This document shows, in pieces, positions 1-7,120 of a DNA stretch of 64,000 bases. The notes below the pieces were generated by a model that did no database searches, was not told the DNA's origin, and was given only the letters and a program-made list of their open reading frames with translations. The stretch comes from WHSV01 sp050693895 (GTDB lineage Bacteria > Actinomycetota > CADDZG01 > WHSQ01). Within the stretch, counting starts at the first letter, position 1. Every line of letters begins with the position of its first letter. Both the position numbers and the translations under genes were made by a program. The stretch lies in NCBI GenBank assembly GCA_050693895.1, contig JBOGWS010000080.1, forward strand, positions 62,001 through 126,000, given 5' to 3'.

Positions 1-1
1 T

Positions 2-1222
2 CTGACCGGGGCGGCGGGCCTGGCCTCCCGAGCCCTCAGACACGGGCTCCCACGCCTGCGCGCGGCCGGCGGAAGATGGCCTCCGGCCCTCTACGTAGCG
101 ACGAGAAGACTTGCGTCCACGGGCCGGTCGGCCGCGGCCCTCGTCACTGCCGCAACGGTTGCTATCGGGATGTTCGCCTACTCCGCCATCATCTCTTCGT
201 CCGCGGAGGCAACGGCCTCTCAAAAGTCGTTGATCAGGGTGGGTAGCAGCGTCTCCGCGAGCATCAGCGCCCCTCCGGAGGTGCTTGATTCCGCCGGCTT
301 CGACAACACGCCGGTGATCCGCTACACGGGGGCCAGGCTCGGCGCCGATGTGACGGACGCGGTCGATGTCATCGCCGTCGACCCGGCGACATTCGACGAG
401 GCTGCGTTCTGGGACTCTCGGTTCTCCGACGTGTCGCTCGAGGAGTTGCTGACTCGCATCGACGGCGACACGGATGATGGCGTCCCAGTGGTGGTTGCGG
501 GATCGGCACCGGACGCGACGCTGCTGCAGATCTCGAGCTACGAGGTCCCGATCGAGGTCGTGGGACGAGCCGAGACCTTCCCAGGGGTTCTCGAAGGGCG
601 GCCGCTCATTGTGGTCGCTCGCGAACCATTGACGGAAGCGCTGGCGGCGAACGACGCGACGCTTCGCATCGGGGAAGGCGACTTCCAGGTTTGGGGCAAC
701 GGCACACCGTCCGAGATGAATACGGCATTCGTTGCGGCCGGTGAGTCGGTGCACACGCTTGTGAGCGCTGCCGAGTTGCGAGACACGCCACCATTCTTGG
801 CTTTGACCTGGACCTTTGGTCTGCTCGAGGCTCTCGGTGTGCTCATCGGACTGGTAACGCTCGTCGGCATGTTCCTCTACCTGCAAACGCGCCAGCGCGA
901 GCAACAGGTCTCTTACGCCCTCGGTGCCAGAATGGGTCTCGAGCGGGGTTCCCACCGGCTTTCGATCGGGATCGAGATGACCGGAATGCTCGGGGCATCT
1001 GTACTGCTCGGGCTGGTGCTCGCAATCATCGTGACCGTGCCGACCCACGATCACATCCAGGTGTTCTCCGATCCGGGTTCCGTTCCGCTGGTGCAGATTC
1101 CGGCAGCCACCCTGGCTCTGGCCGCGGCCGTCGTGCTCGCCGCTGCTTGGATGGGTGCGTGGTTCGTGCAAAGAGAAGCCGACCGAACCGACGTAGCGCA
1201 GGTGATGCGGCTTGCCCGCTGA
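2..1222 (+). CDS. FtsX-family ABC transporter permease, 5' end cut by window edge
   Basis: The frame is open from base 2, so this is the C-terminal ~406 residues of a larger membrane protein. A segment rich in Ala/Val around bases 134-200 looks like a membrane helix. A ~200-residue extracytoplasmic region without hydrophobic stretches follows, then three C-terminal membrane helices (bases ~810-880, ~985-1050, ~1095-1170). The loop between the first two carries the QTRQREQQVSYALGARMG stretch typical of FtsX permeases. The gene overlaps the next ATPase gene by 11 bp and is followed by a second ATPase, so the three likely form one exporter of the MacB/LolCDE-like class. Substrate is not predictable. 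The call to FtsX family is firm; the physiological role is inference. Confidence 0.8.
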   Translation: MTGAAGLASRALRHGLPRLRAAGGRWPPALYVATRRLASTGRSAAALVTAATVAIGMFAYSAIISSSAEATASQKSLIRVGSSVSASISAPPEVLDSAGFDNTPVIRYTGARLGADVTDAVDVIAVDPATFDEAAFWDSRFSDVSLEELLTRIDGDTDDGVPVVVAGSAPDATLLQISSYEVPIEVVGRAETFPGVLEGRPLIVVAREPLTEALAANDATLRIGEGDFQVWGNGTPSEMNTAFVAAGESVHTLVSAAELRDTPPFLALTWTFGLLEALGVLIGLVTLVGMFLYLQTRQREQQVSYALGARMGLERGSHRLSIGIEMTGMLGASVLLGLVLAIIVTVPTHDHIQVFSDPGSVPLVQIPAATLALAAAVVLAAAWMGAWFVQREADRTDVAQVMRLAR

Positions 1223-2027
1223 GCGAAATCAGGAAGCAGCCTCCTGCCACGGCCTCGTGAAGATCTACTGGACCGCGAGCGGCGAGGTCCACGCGCTGAA
1301 GGGCATCGACGCGGTATTTCCGAGCCGTTCTGTGACTGCGGTCGTCGGGCCTTCGGGAAGCGGAAAGTCTTCGCTGCTTCGCATCCTCGCGGGCCTCGAT
1401 CTCGCGACCGCCGGCGCCGTCACGATCGGCGGCACGAACGTCGCGGGGGTCAAGGCGCGCGCGCTGAGGCAGATTCGTCGCAGGTTCACCGGATACGTCT
1501 TCCAGCGACCCTCCGACAACCTGATTCCCTACCTCACCGTTGGTGGTCACATGAGGCAGGCTGCCCGCCTTCGAAGAACGAAACTCGACTCGAACGAGCT
1601 GCTCGAGAAGCTCGGGCTCCAGGGGCGCGCGCATCACAAGCCCGATCAACTCTCGGGCGGTGAGCAACAGAGGCTGGCGTTCGCGCAGGCGGTGGTCGGG
1701 AACCCGTACATGGTTGTGGCCGACGAGCCGACCTCCGAGCTCGACAGCAGGTCGGCGAAGGCCCTGCTCGATACGGTGTCGTCCCTCACCGACCTCGGGG
1801 CCAGCTTCGTTATCTCGACCCACGATCCCGAGGTCGTCAAGATGGCCGACCGGACGCTTCACCTCCGGCACGGCGCGCTCGAGGCCGAAAGCCACCAGAT
1901 GCGAACCCTTTCGGTGATCGACCATTCGGGACGCATCCAGCTTCCGCCAGGCGCCTTGGAGATGTTCCCGGATCGCCGCGGAGTGATCCAAGTCGACTCG
2001 GAGGGGGTGCGGATCACACCGCCATGA
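1212..2027 (+). CDS. ABC transporter ATP-binding protein (canonical motifs)
   Basis: Nucleotide-binding subunit of the FtsX-type exporter, 271 aa. Walker A GPSGSGKS lies at residues 46-53, the signature LSGGEQQRL near 147-155, Walker B with ADEPTSE near 168-175 and the switch histidine in STHD near 203-206. The start is a TTG at 1212, overlapping the permease stop region; no better ATG lies upstream of the conserved N-terminus, which begins around residue 13. About 50 residues follow the usual end of the ATPase domain, ending at IQVDSEGVRITPP, an appendage sometimes seen in actinobacterial exporters. The stop overlaps the ATG of the next ATPase by 4 bp, indicating translational coupling. Confidence 0.85.
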   Translation: MPAERNQEAASCHGLVKIYWTASGEVHALKGIDAVFPSRSVTAVVGPSGSGKSSLLRILAGLDLATAGAVTIGGTNVAGVKARALRQIRRRFTGYVFQRPSDNLIPYLTVGGHMRQAARLRRTKLDSNELLEKLGLQGRAHHKPDQLSGGEQQRLAFAQAVVGNPYMVVADEPTSELDSRSAKALLDTVSSLTDLGASFVISTHDPEVVKMADRTLHLRHGALEAESHQMRTLSVIDHSGRIQLPPGALEMFPDRRGVIQVDSEGVRITPP

Positions 2028-2743
2028 CACAGATCATGCAGGCGGTTGATCGGGGTCCGGTCCTGATTCAGGCGAAGTCCGTCACCAAGTCCTATCGCAG
2101 GGGACCGGAGGAGATCCATGCGCTCGTTGACGTGGAGCTGTCGGTTGGACGCGGTGAGCTGATCGCTCTTGTGGGACCCTCTGGTTCGGGTAAGACCACT
2201 CTGCTCAACGTGCTTGCCGGCTGGGAGGAGCCCGATGCCGGGGAGCTGTTGTGGGAGGAGCAGGTTATCCCCTCGGCCCGTGCCCTCCGCTGGAACGAGA
2301 TGGCAATCGTGCCGCAAAGCCTCGGTCTCATGGAGGACCTGACTCTGCGGGAGAACGTGGAGCTTCCCGTGAGACTCGGTACTGCACCCGGCGCAGCTGC
2401 GCGTGTCGACGAGCTGATCGGCCGCCTCGGGCTCGAAGGCATCGCGGCTCGGCTCCCCGGCGAGACCTCGTTGGGAGAACAGCAGCGCGCCGCGGTGGCA
2501 AGGGCTCTGGTCGGGTCACCCAAGCTGCTGCTGGCAGACGAGCCGACCGCGCATCAGGACGCCCTATGGAGCCGCAGGGTTCTCGAAACGCTGACGGAGG
2601 CCGTGGCCTCGGGTGCCGCGTGCATCGTGGCGAGCCACCACCGCGAGACCGTCGAGTACTGCAACCGCGTGGCCGGGATCCGTGACGGGCAGGTGCGCGA
2701 TGTCGACGAGCTGTCGTCGCTGGTGCTAAAAGAGGAACACTGA
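2024..2743 (+). CDS. ABC transporter ATP-binding protein with degenerate signature motif
   Basis: Second ATPase of the same exporter, 239 aa. Walker A GPSGSGKTT is at residues 51-59, and Walker B LLLADEPTAHQD near 167-178 includes the catalytic Glu. The switch histidine is in SHHRE. The signature motif reads TSLGEQQ instead of LSGGEQQ, so the composite site that uses this signature may be weak. That would suit an asymmetric heterodimer with the preceding canonical ATPase. ATG at 2024 overlaps the previous stop. Two different ATPases with one FtsX permease suggests a heteromeric complex; this is inference from order only. Confidence 0.85.
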   Translation: MTQIMQAVDRGPVLIQAKSVTKSYRRGPEEIHALVDVELSVGRGELIALVGPSGSGKTTLLNVLAGWEEPDAGELLWEEQVIPSARALRWNEMAIVPQSLGLMEDLTLRENVELPVRLGTAPGAAARVDELIGRLGLEGIAARLPGETSLGEQQRAAVARALVGSPKLLLADEPTAHQDALWSRRVLETLTEAVASGAACIVASHHRETVEYCNRVAGIRDGQVRDVDELSSLVLKEEH

Positions 2744-2753
2744 AACGACTCTC

Positions 2754-2957
2754 TCAGCCGAGGGGAACCTCGTCGACGCCGGTCAAGAACGTCTGCGGCG
2801 GGACAAAAAACCAGAATCCGTTGACTTCACCTGCTCTCTCCGCAACGAAACGCATCGCGTCGGGGCTTGGGCCGATACTCGTTCCATCGACTCTGATTGC
2901 ACCGCGTCGCTCGAGCTCTTCGATCAGATCCTGCGTCGGATGTCCGTCGATCTCCAT
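2754..2957 (-). CDS. small hypothetical protein, 67 aa
   Basis: Short reading frame on the minus strand between the ABC operon (convergent) and a small membrane protein. It starts with an ATG at 2957. The peptide has an acidic helical N-terminal half (MEIDGHPTQDLIEELERRGA) and a hydrophobic, aromatic C-terminal patch (NGFWFFVPPQTFLTGV). No family is recognised. It has no cysteines, no signal peptide and no membrane helix. Reality of the gene rests on its fit in an otherwise empty gap, its codon use and the lack of a competing frame. Confidence 0.5.
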   Translation of the reverse strand: MEIDGHPTQDLIEELERRGAIRVDGTSIGPSPDAMRFVAERAGEVNGFWFFVPPQTFLTGVDEVPLG

Positions 2958-2975
2958 GGACAGATTTTACGCCCA

Positions 2976-3311
2976 TCACTCGTCGGTGGACTTGTCGTGT
3001 CGCGGATAGGTGTCCCTCGCCGCGGAGAACACCGCGAGTGATGCCGAGGTCATGAAGCCAATCACCGAGATCATGAAGACTGCGAGCACGTAGCGACTCG
3101 TATCGTCCGGCCAGGAGATGGTGATGAAGGCCAGCATGGCCCCTATACCAAGCAGCGCGGAGACGGCCATCCCGACGATCGCCATACCGTGAAGACGCCC
3201 GGTCGGTCTGGACGACTTCGGAGGTTCTGGCGCCGGCGGGTCAACACCAAGAGGAACGACGTTTTCGGATGGGTTGCTCTCGTCGCTCGCTTCCGGCCCG
3301 TGCGGAGCCAC
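2976..3311 (-). CDS. small two-helix membrane protein, function unknown
   Basis: 111-aa protein with a hydrophilic Pro/Glu-rich N-terminus and two membrane helices (MAIVGMAVSALLGIGAMLAF and VLAVFMISVIGFMTSASLAV). The short loop between them contains SWPDDTSRY, and a charged tail follows. The frame extends further upstream inside pepA, but a GTG at 3311 just after the pepA stop (3314-3316), with a GGGAG-like Shine-Dalgarno, is the sensible start. It is therefore cotranscribed with pepA. No function can be assigned. Confidence 0.6.
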   Translation of the reverse strand: MAPHGPEASDESNPSENVVPLGVDPPAPEPPKSSRPTGRLHGMAIVGMAVSALLGIGAMLAFITISWPDDTSRYVLAVFMISVIGFMTSASLAVFSAARDTYPRHDKSTDE

Positions 3312-3313
3312 GC

Positions 3314-4789
3314 TCAGCTCGCTCTCCCTTCGATCCACGCGATCAGTGTTCGAGTGGCGACTCCCGATCCACCCTTCGGAACCTCGTCGTAGGCGCTCTC
3401 GTTCCTCGCCGGGCCCGCGATGTCCAGATGTGCCCAAGGCACGCCCTTGGCAACGAAGTCTCGGAGGAAGAGCCCAGCCTTGATGGCGCCGCCCCAACGA
3501 CTTCCAGTGTTCTTGATATCGGCGACCTCGGAATCGATGTCACTTCGGTAGTCGTCGTAGAGGGGCATGGGCCACACTCGTTCCCCGGCTCGCTCGGCCG
3601 CCGCTGCGACTTCGTCGCGTAGCGCGTCGTCGTTGGAGAACAGACCCGTCGCCTTTGGGCCGAGAGCGACCATGATCGCGCCCGTCAGCGTCGCGACGTT
3701 GACGACCGCGTCGACCTTTTGTTCGCACGCGTAGGCGAGTGCGTCGGCCAGAACCAGACGCCCCTCAGCGTCCGTGTTCAGCACCTCGGACGTCCCCCCT
3801 CCGTAGTGCTTGATGACGTCACCCGGTTTGATCGACCGGCCGGAGACCATGTTCTCGGCCGCCGCTACCACGCCCAACACCTCGATTTGGGGCCTCAGCT
3901 TGCCAAGCGCGCTCATCGCACCGATGACGGCCGCCGCGCCGCCCATGTCGGTCTTCATGGCCTCCATTGATCCCGCGGGCTTGATCGACAACCCTCCGGA
4001 ATCGAACGTGATGCCCTTTCCCACGATCGCAAGGGTTTGACTCGCCTGGCCCTTGGGCTTGTAGTGCATGACGATGAAGCGAGGGGGCCGCACGCTTCCC
4101 TTGCCCACGCCGATCAAGCCGCCAAACCCGCGCTCCGCTAGTTGGGACTCGTCCAGTACCTCGAAGTCGAGTCCTCCGATGTCGGCGACTTCCCGGGCGC
4201 GCTCCGCAAGCGTCTCCGGATAGATCGCGTCCGCGGGCTCGTTCGTCAGATCGCGCGCGAGGATCGTCGCATCGGCAGTTGCGACACCACGTTCGATCAG
4301 ATCTGTGTCGGGGCCACCCAGCATCGCAATACGCTCGATCTTCGACGGATGGGGGTCACTCTTGTATGTCGTGAACTTGTAGGACCCCAGTAGGAACCCT
4401 TCGGTCGCACCGGCCACAGCGGATCCATCAGACAGGTCTGAATGTAGTGCCGACGCAATTGTCGACCTGTCGGTCAGCCGGCGAGCGGCCGACCCGGCGG
4501 CGCGCATTACCTCGTTGCGGCCCGCCTGGTCCTTGTCGCCCAGTCCCGCAACCACGATCGTCCTTGCCTGCACTCGTCCAAGAGTTGGCACGAGCGTTAC
4601 GTCGGCCACCTTTGCCTTGAAAGCCGTGTGGTTGAGGTGTTCGCTGAGTTGACCATCCAGCGCATCGTCAAGTTTCTGTGCGTCGACCGACAACGTCGGG
4701 CCATCGCTCGATTTGAACGCGGCGACGACCACGGCGTCGACCGAGACGCTACCGACTGCTTCCTCTGAGGCAATGACCTGAGGTGGCAT
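3314..4789 (-). CDS. pepA: leucyl aminopeptidase (M17 family)
   Basis: Cytosolic two-metal aminopeptidase that removes N-terminal residues from peptides, 491 aa and normal for the family. The C-terminal catalytic domain shows the metal/catalytic segment GKGITFDSGGLSIKP with the invariant Lys and Asp, KTDMGGAAAV, and the family signature NTDAEGRLVLADAL. The N-terminal macrodomain-like half is more variable. The frame is open upstream, but the ATG at 4789 has an AAGGGAG Shine-Dalgarno at the right distance and begins the conserved protein, so that start was chosen. A two-helix membrane protein follows within a few bases. A divergent SepX-like gene starts 137 bp upstream. Confidence 0.95.
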   Translation of the reverse strand: MPPQVIASEEAVGSVSVDAVVVAAFKSSDGPTLSVDAQKLDDALDGQLSEHLNHTAFKAKVADVTLVPTLGRVQARTIVVAGLGDKDQAGRNEVMRAAGSAARRLTDRSTIASALHSDLSDGSAVAGATEGFLLGSYKFTTYKSDPHPSKIERIAMLGGPDTDLIERGVATADATILARDLTNEPADAIYPETLAERAREVADIGGLDFEVLDESQLAERGFGGLIGVGKGSVRPPRFIVMHYKPKGQASQTLAIVGKGITFDSGGLSIKPAGSMEAMKTDMGGAAAVIGAMSALGKLRPQIEVLGVVAAAENMVSGRSIKPGDVIKHYGGGTSEVLNTDAEGRLVLADALAYACEQKVDAVVNVATLTGAIMVALGPKATGLFSNDDALRDEVAAAAERAGERVWPMPLYDDYRSDIDSEVADIKNTGSRWGGAIKAGLFLRDFVAKGVPWAHLDIAGPARNESAYDEVPKGGSGVATRTLIAWIEGRAS

Positions 4790-4926
4790 CGAATCTCCCT
4801 TTACGTGGTTGTTGACATGCCTGTATACCGTTCTCCCTGAACTGTACGCGCAAGCGATTGTCCGCAAATCCGCGGGATTTCAGGTGCACGGCAGTAGCTT
4901 GAGCAGCGTCTGAAGTTGGCGAGAGC

Positions 4927-5415
4927 TTGCGGGGTACAGCTCTGACAACAATCTTTCTGGTGGCGCTTGCAGGAGCTTGGATCGTGGTTTTCATCCCGGC
5001 GGTTCAGCGGGCCAGGCAAGGCACCCCTCTTAAATCGTCGCAGCGTTTCGCGCGGAGGATGCAGATGATCGCGCCGCACCGCTCGGCTGGGGCCGGCCGG
5101 CGCCTGATTGTTTCCAAGGAAGCGGGCCGCCGCGTGATTTCCCATCGAAAGAGTCAGCGTCAGCGAACGAAAATTCTGGTGGCCTCGGGCTTATTGGTGC
5201 CGGCTTCTGCAATTGCCGCGTTCGCGGCCGGGGGCGGAGGTTGGTGGGAGATCCACCTCGTGTGCGATCTGTCTTTCGCGCTCTACGTGACGCTTCTACT
5301 CGAGGCCAAGCACCGGCGACATGAACGTCTGAGGAAGGTGCGTCCACTGGCGACGCGCGGGAGCGCTCCCTCCGTGTCTCCTCAGCGCCTGACGGCTTCG
5401 GGGCTGAGGCGCTAG
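4927..5415 (+). CDS. SepX/GlpR-like divisome membrane protein
   Basis: 162-aa protein with an N-terminal membrane helix (TTIFLVALAGAWIVVFIPAV), then a basic region with the SSQRFARRM motif, and a central hydrophobic segment (LLVPASAIAAFAAGGGGWW) with a second helix before a basic tail. The N-terminal pattern of helix, Pro, Arg-rich turn and Arg-Phe motif resembles the actinobacterial SepX (formerly GlpR) cell-division protein; the rest is poorly conserved in that family. The start is a TTG at 4927, preceded by GGCGAGAG. The assignment is by pattern only and could be wrong; the membrane topology is firm. Confidence 0.5.
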   Translation: MRGTALTTIFLVALAGAWIVVFIPAVQRARQGTPLKSSQRFARRMQMIAPHRSAGAGRRLIVSKEAGRRVISHRKSQRQRTKILVASGLLVPASAIAAFAAGGGGWWEIHLVCDLSFALYVTLLLEAKHRRHERLRKVRPLATRGSAPSVSPQRLTASGLRR

Positions 5416-5438
5416 TCCTGCAGGGGTAATCTGCCGCC

Positions 5439-6071
5439 ATGGACCTCTCAGCCGTCGCAAACGAGCTACGCAACCGCTTTGATTCCAAGAACAGTGCGCG
5501 CGAGATAGGGCTGTCGTCTTCGCGCAGCGCGATCCGTGCGTGTGGGAACGCGATCCGCGCGCTGCACAGGTACGAATGGGACAAGGCCGAGGGACTCATT
5601 GGTGAAGCGGAGTCTCATCTCGACGAGGCGCGGGCTGCACTGGCCGACCACGCCGACGTCCTCTACGCCGGATTCTTTCATGACGCCGAAAAGGAACTGG
5701 TCGAGGCACGCGTGACTTATGCACTCGTGACCGACGCTGCGTTTCCCTCCATGGACGAGCTTCGAGCGTCCCCCCAGGCGTACGCAAAAGGAATGGCGGA
5801 AGCGATAGGGGAGTTGCGCCGGCACATCCTCGATCTCATGCGCCGCAATCAGCTCAAGCGGTGCGAAGAGCTGCTGGGCAAGATGGACGACATGTACTAC
5901 GTGCTCGTTTCGATGGATTATCCGGACGGAATCACGTTCGGTCTTCGGCGGCTCACGGATGTTGCCCGATCGATCATCGAACGCACTCGCGGCGACTACA
6001 CAACCTCTTCGATTCAAGCCTCCCTGAGGGCATCCCTAGAAGCTCACTCGGCGAACCTCGAGGGCCGCTGA
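5439..6071 (+). CDS. translin-family protein
   Basis: 210-aa all-helical protein. The run SSRSAIRACGNAIRALHRYEWDKAEGL and the later KGMAEAIGELRRHILDLMRRNQ segment match the layout of the translin/TRAX fold common in archaea and found in some actinobacteria, where it is often mislabelled haloacid dehalogenase. Eukaryotic translin-TRAX binds and cleaves RNA; the prokaryotic role is not settled. The acidic nuclease residues of TRAX cannot be confirmed by eye. ATG at 5439 lies 23 bp after the SepX-like gene, so the two may be cotranscribed. Confidence 0.7.
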   Translation: MDLSAVANELRNRFDSKNSAREIGLSSSRSAIRACGNAIRALHRYEWDKAEGLIGEAESHLDEARAALADHADVLYAGFFHDAEKELVEARVTYALVTDAAFPSMDELRASPQAYAKGMAEAIGELRRHILDLMRRNQLKRCEELLGKMDDMYYVLVSMDYPDGITFGLRRLTDVARSIIERTRGDYTTSSIQASLRASLEAHSANLEGR

Positions 6072-6195
6072 CCGGCCCCCGGTGCCCCTCGCTTCGATCG
6101 AAACGTTCTCGAGACCCCACCGGCCCGCCAGCTTCATTCTCTAGACCAGGAGTCTCGCTGAGCGAGCCTGCAGGTCCGAGGAACGTTTGGGTTTC

Positions 6196-6222
6196 TTGCC
6201 GATCAAGCCCTCGCGCTAGACT
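6196..6222 (+). promoter_or_regulatory. possible promoter for tRNA-Ala
   Basis: TTGCCG (6196-6201) and TAGACT (6217-6222) lie just upstream of the tRNA. The 15-bp spacer is shorter than usual, so this is a weak suggestion only. Confidence 0.3.
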
Positions 6223-6233
6223 GTGGTCCTCAA

Positions 6234-6306
6234 GGGCCTGTAGCTCAGTTGGTAGAGTGCGCCCCTCGCACGGGTGAGGTCAGCGGTTCGAATCCGCTCA
6301 GGTCCA
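6234..6306 (+). tRNA. tRNA-Ala (anticodon CGC)
   Basis: 73-nt cloverleaf. The acceptor stem GGGCCTG pairs with CAGGTCC, the D arm holds AGCTCAGTTGGTAGAG, the anticodon stem CGCCC/GGGTG holds loop CTCGCAC, and the T arm has GGTTCGAATCC. The anticodon CGC reads the GCG codon. Discriminator A; the 3' CCA is not encoded. Confidence 0.95.
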
Positions 6307-6359
6307 CGCTGGTCAACGACAGCTCTTGCTCGTCACACGCTCCTGATAACTTCAATCTC

Positions 6360-6641
6360 ATGGAAGCTCAGGCATGGACGGCTATCGTCCTTCTCGCCGC
6401 AACCCTGGTAGGGGCACTCTTCTACCTGGGCAACCGGATCGATTCCCTGGGCGCGAGGCTCGACTCCCGAATCGACGGCGTCTCGGGCCGAATCGACGGC
6501 CTCTCGGGTCGAATCGACGGGCTCTCATGCCGGATCGACGGCTTGACCGTTCGGCTGGAGGACCAGGGGAGGCAGCTCGCATCGCAGCATTACGAACTTG
6601 CCGCCAAGCTCGACGAGCACCTGAGGCGGCACGTGGGCTGA
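6360..6641 (+). CDS. small membrane-anchored coiled-coil protein with RIDG repeats
   Basis: 93-aa protein starting at ATG 6360. An N-terminal membrane helix (AWTAIVLLAATLVGALFYLG) is followed by a coiled coil built from seven-residue units RIDGVSG / RIDGLSG / RIDGLSC / RIDGLTV, then a charged helix ending in DEHLRRHVG. The frame runs upstream through the tRNA, so the ATG after the tRNA is the realistic start. Such single-helix coiled-coil proteins are common in bacteria and lack known activity. The repeat is visible at DNA level (see repeat entry). Confidence 0.65.
   Translation: MEAQAWTAIVLLAATLVGALFYLGNRIDSLGARLDSRIDGVSGRIDGLSGRIDGLSCRIDGLTVRLEDQGRQLASQHYELAAKLDEHLRRHVG
6468..6551 (+). repeat. 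four tandem 21-bp units inside the coiled-coil gene
   Basis: Units at 6468-6488, 6489-6509, 6510-6530 and 6531-6551 each begin CGAATCGACGG or CGGATCGACGG. They stay in frame and encode RIDG heptads. The first two units are nearly identical, which suggests recent tandem duplication. Confidence 0.85.
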
Positions 6642-6679
6642 CGCCACCCCTCTACGAGTCGGGGAATTACGCTTTCTCC

Positions 6680-7117
6680 ATGCTCCGAGCAATCGCCTGC
6701 GCGTTCGCCGTCGCACTCGTGTTTTCGTCCTGCTCCGGGTCGGATGAATCGTCCGCCGAGTGCGCGGAGGAACTCGTCGAATCCGAGACGGGGCTCCGGT
6801 ACGAAGATGTCTCCTGCGGTTCCGGTGCAGAGGCAGCGACCGGCACGAGCGTCACGATCGAGTACACGGCCGAGCTGGCCGACGGAACCGAGTACGCATC
6901 CTCAGAGGATCAGGACGGCGAGCTCGTGTTTCCCCTTGGACGCGGTCAGGTGATCAACGGATTGGATGAGGGAGTGTCGTCGATGAAGGTGGGTGGCACG
7001 CGCCGACTCACGATTCCGCCGGACCTCGCCTATGGAGACGCGGGATTTCCGCCCGACGTCGGTCCGGGGGAAACCGTCGTCTACGAGGTGACGCTCCTCG
7101 ACGTGGTCGAGAACTGA
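6680..7117 (+). CDS. FKBP-type peptidyl-prolyl isomerase lipoprotein
   Basis: 145-aa exported prolyl isomerase. The signal peptide (AIACAFAVALVFSSC) ends in a lipobox with Cys, so it is probably anchored in the outer leaflet. The FKBP domain follows with VTIEYTAELADGTEYASS, the VINGLDEGVSSMKVGGTRR segment and the C-terminal YGDAGFPPDVGPGETVVYEV stretch. It would assist folding of exported proteins. ATG 6680 was chosen because it directly precedes the signal peptide; the longer frame runs through the neighbouring gene. Its stop lies 3 bp from the stop of the convergent mannosyltransferase gene. Confidence 0.88.
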   Translation: MLRAIACAFAVALVFSSCSGSDESSAECAEELVESETGLRYEDVSCGSGAEAATGTSVTIEYTAELADGTEYASSEDQDGELVFPLGRGQVINGLDEGVSSMKVGGTRRLTIPPDLAYGDAGFPPDVGPGETVVYEVTLLDVVEN

Positions 7118-7120
7118 CCG

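Noticed and set aside
1026..2030. 334-residue frame antisense to the ABC permease and first ATPase
   Set aside because: Shadow frame; Arg/His-rich composition and overlap with genes carrying full ABC motifs.
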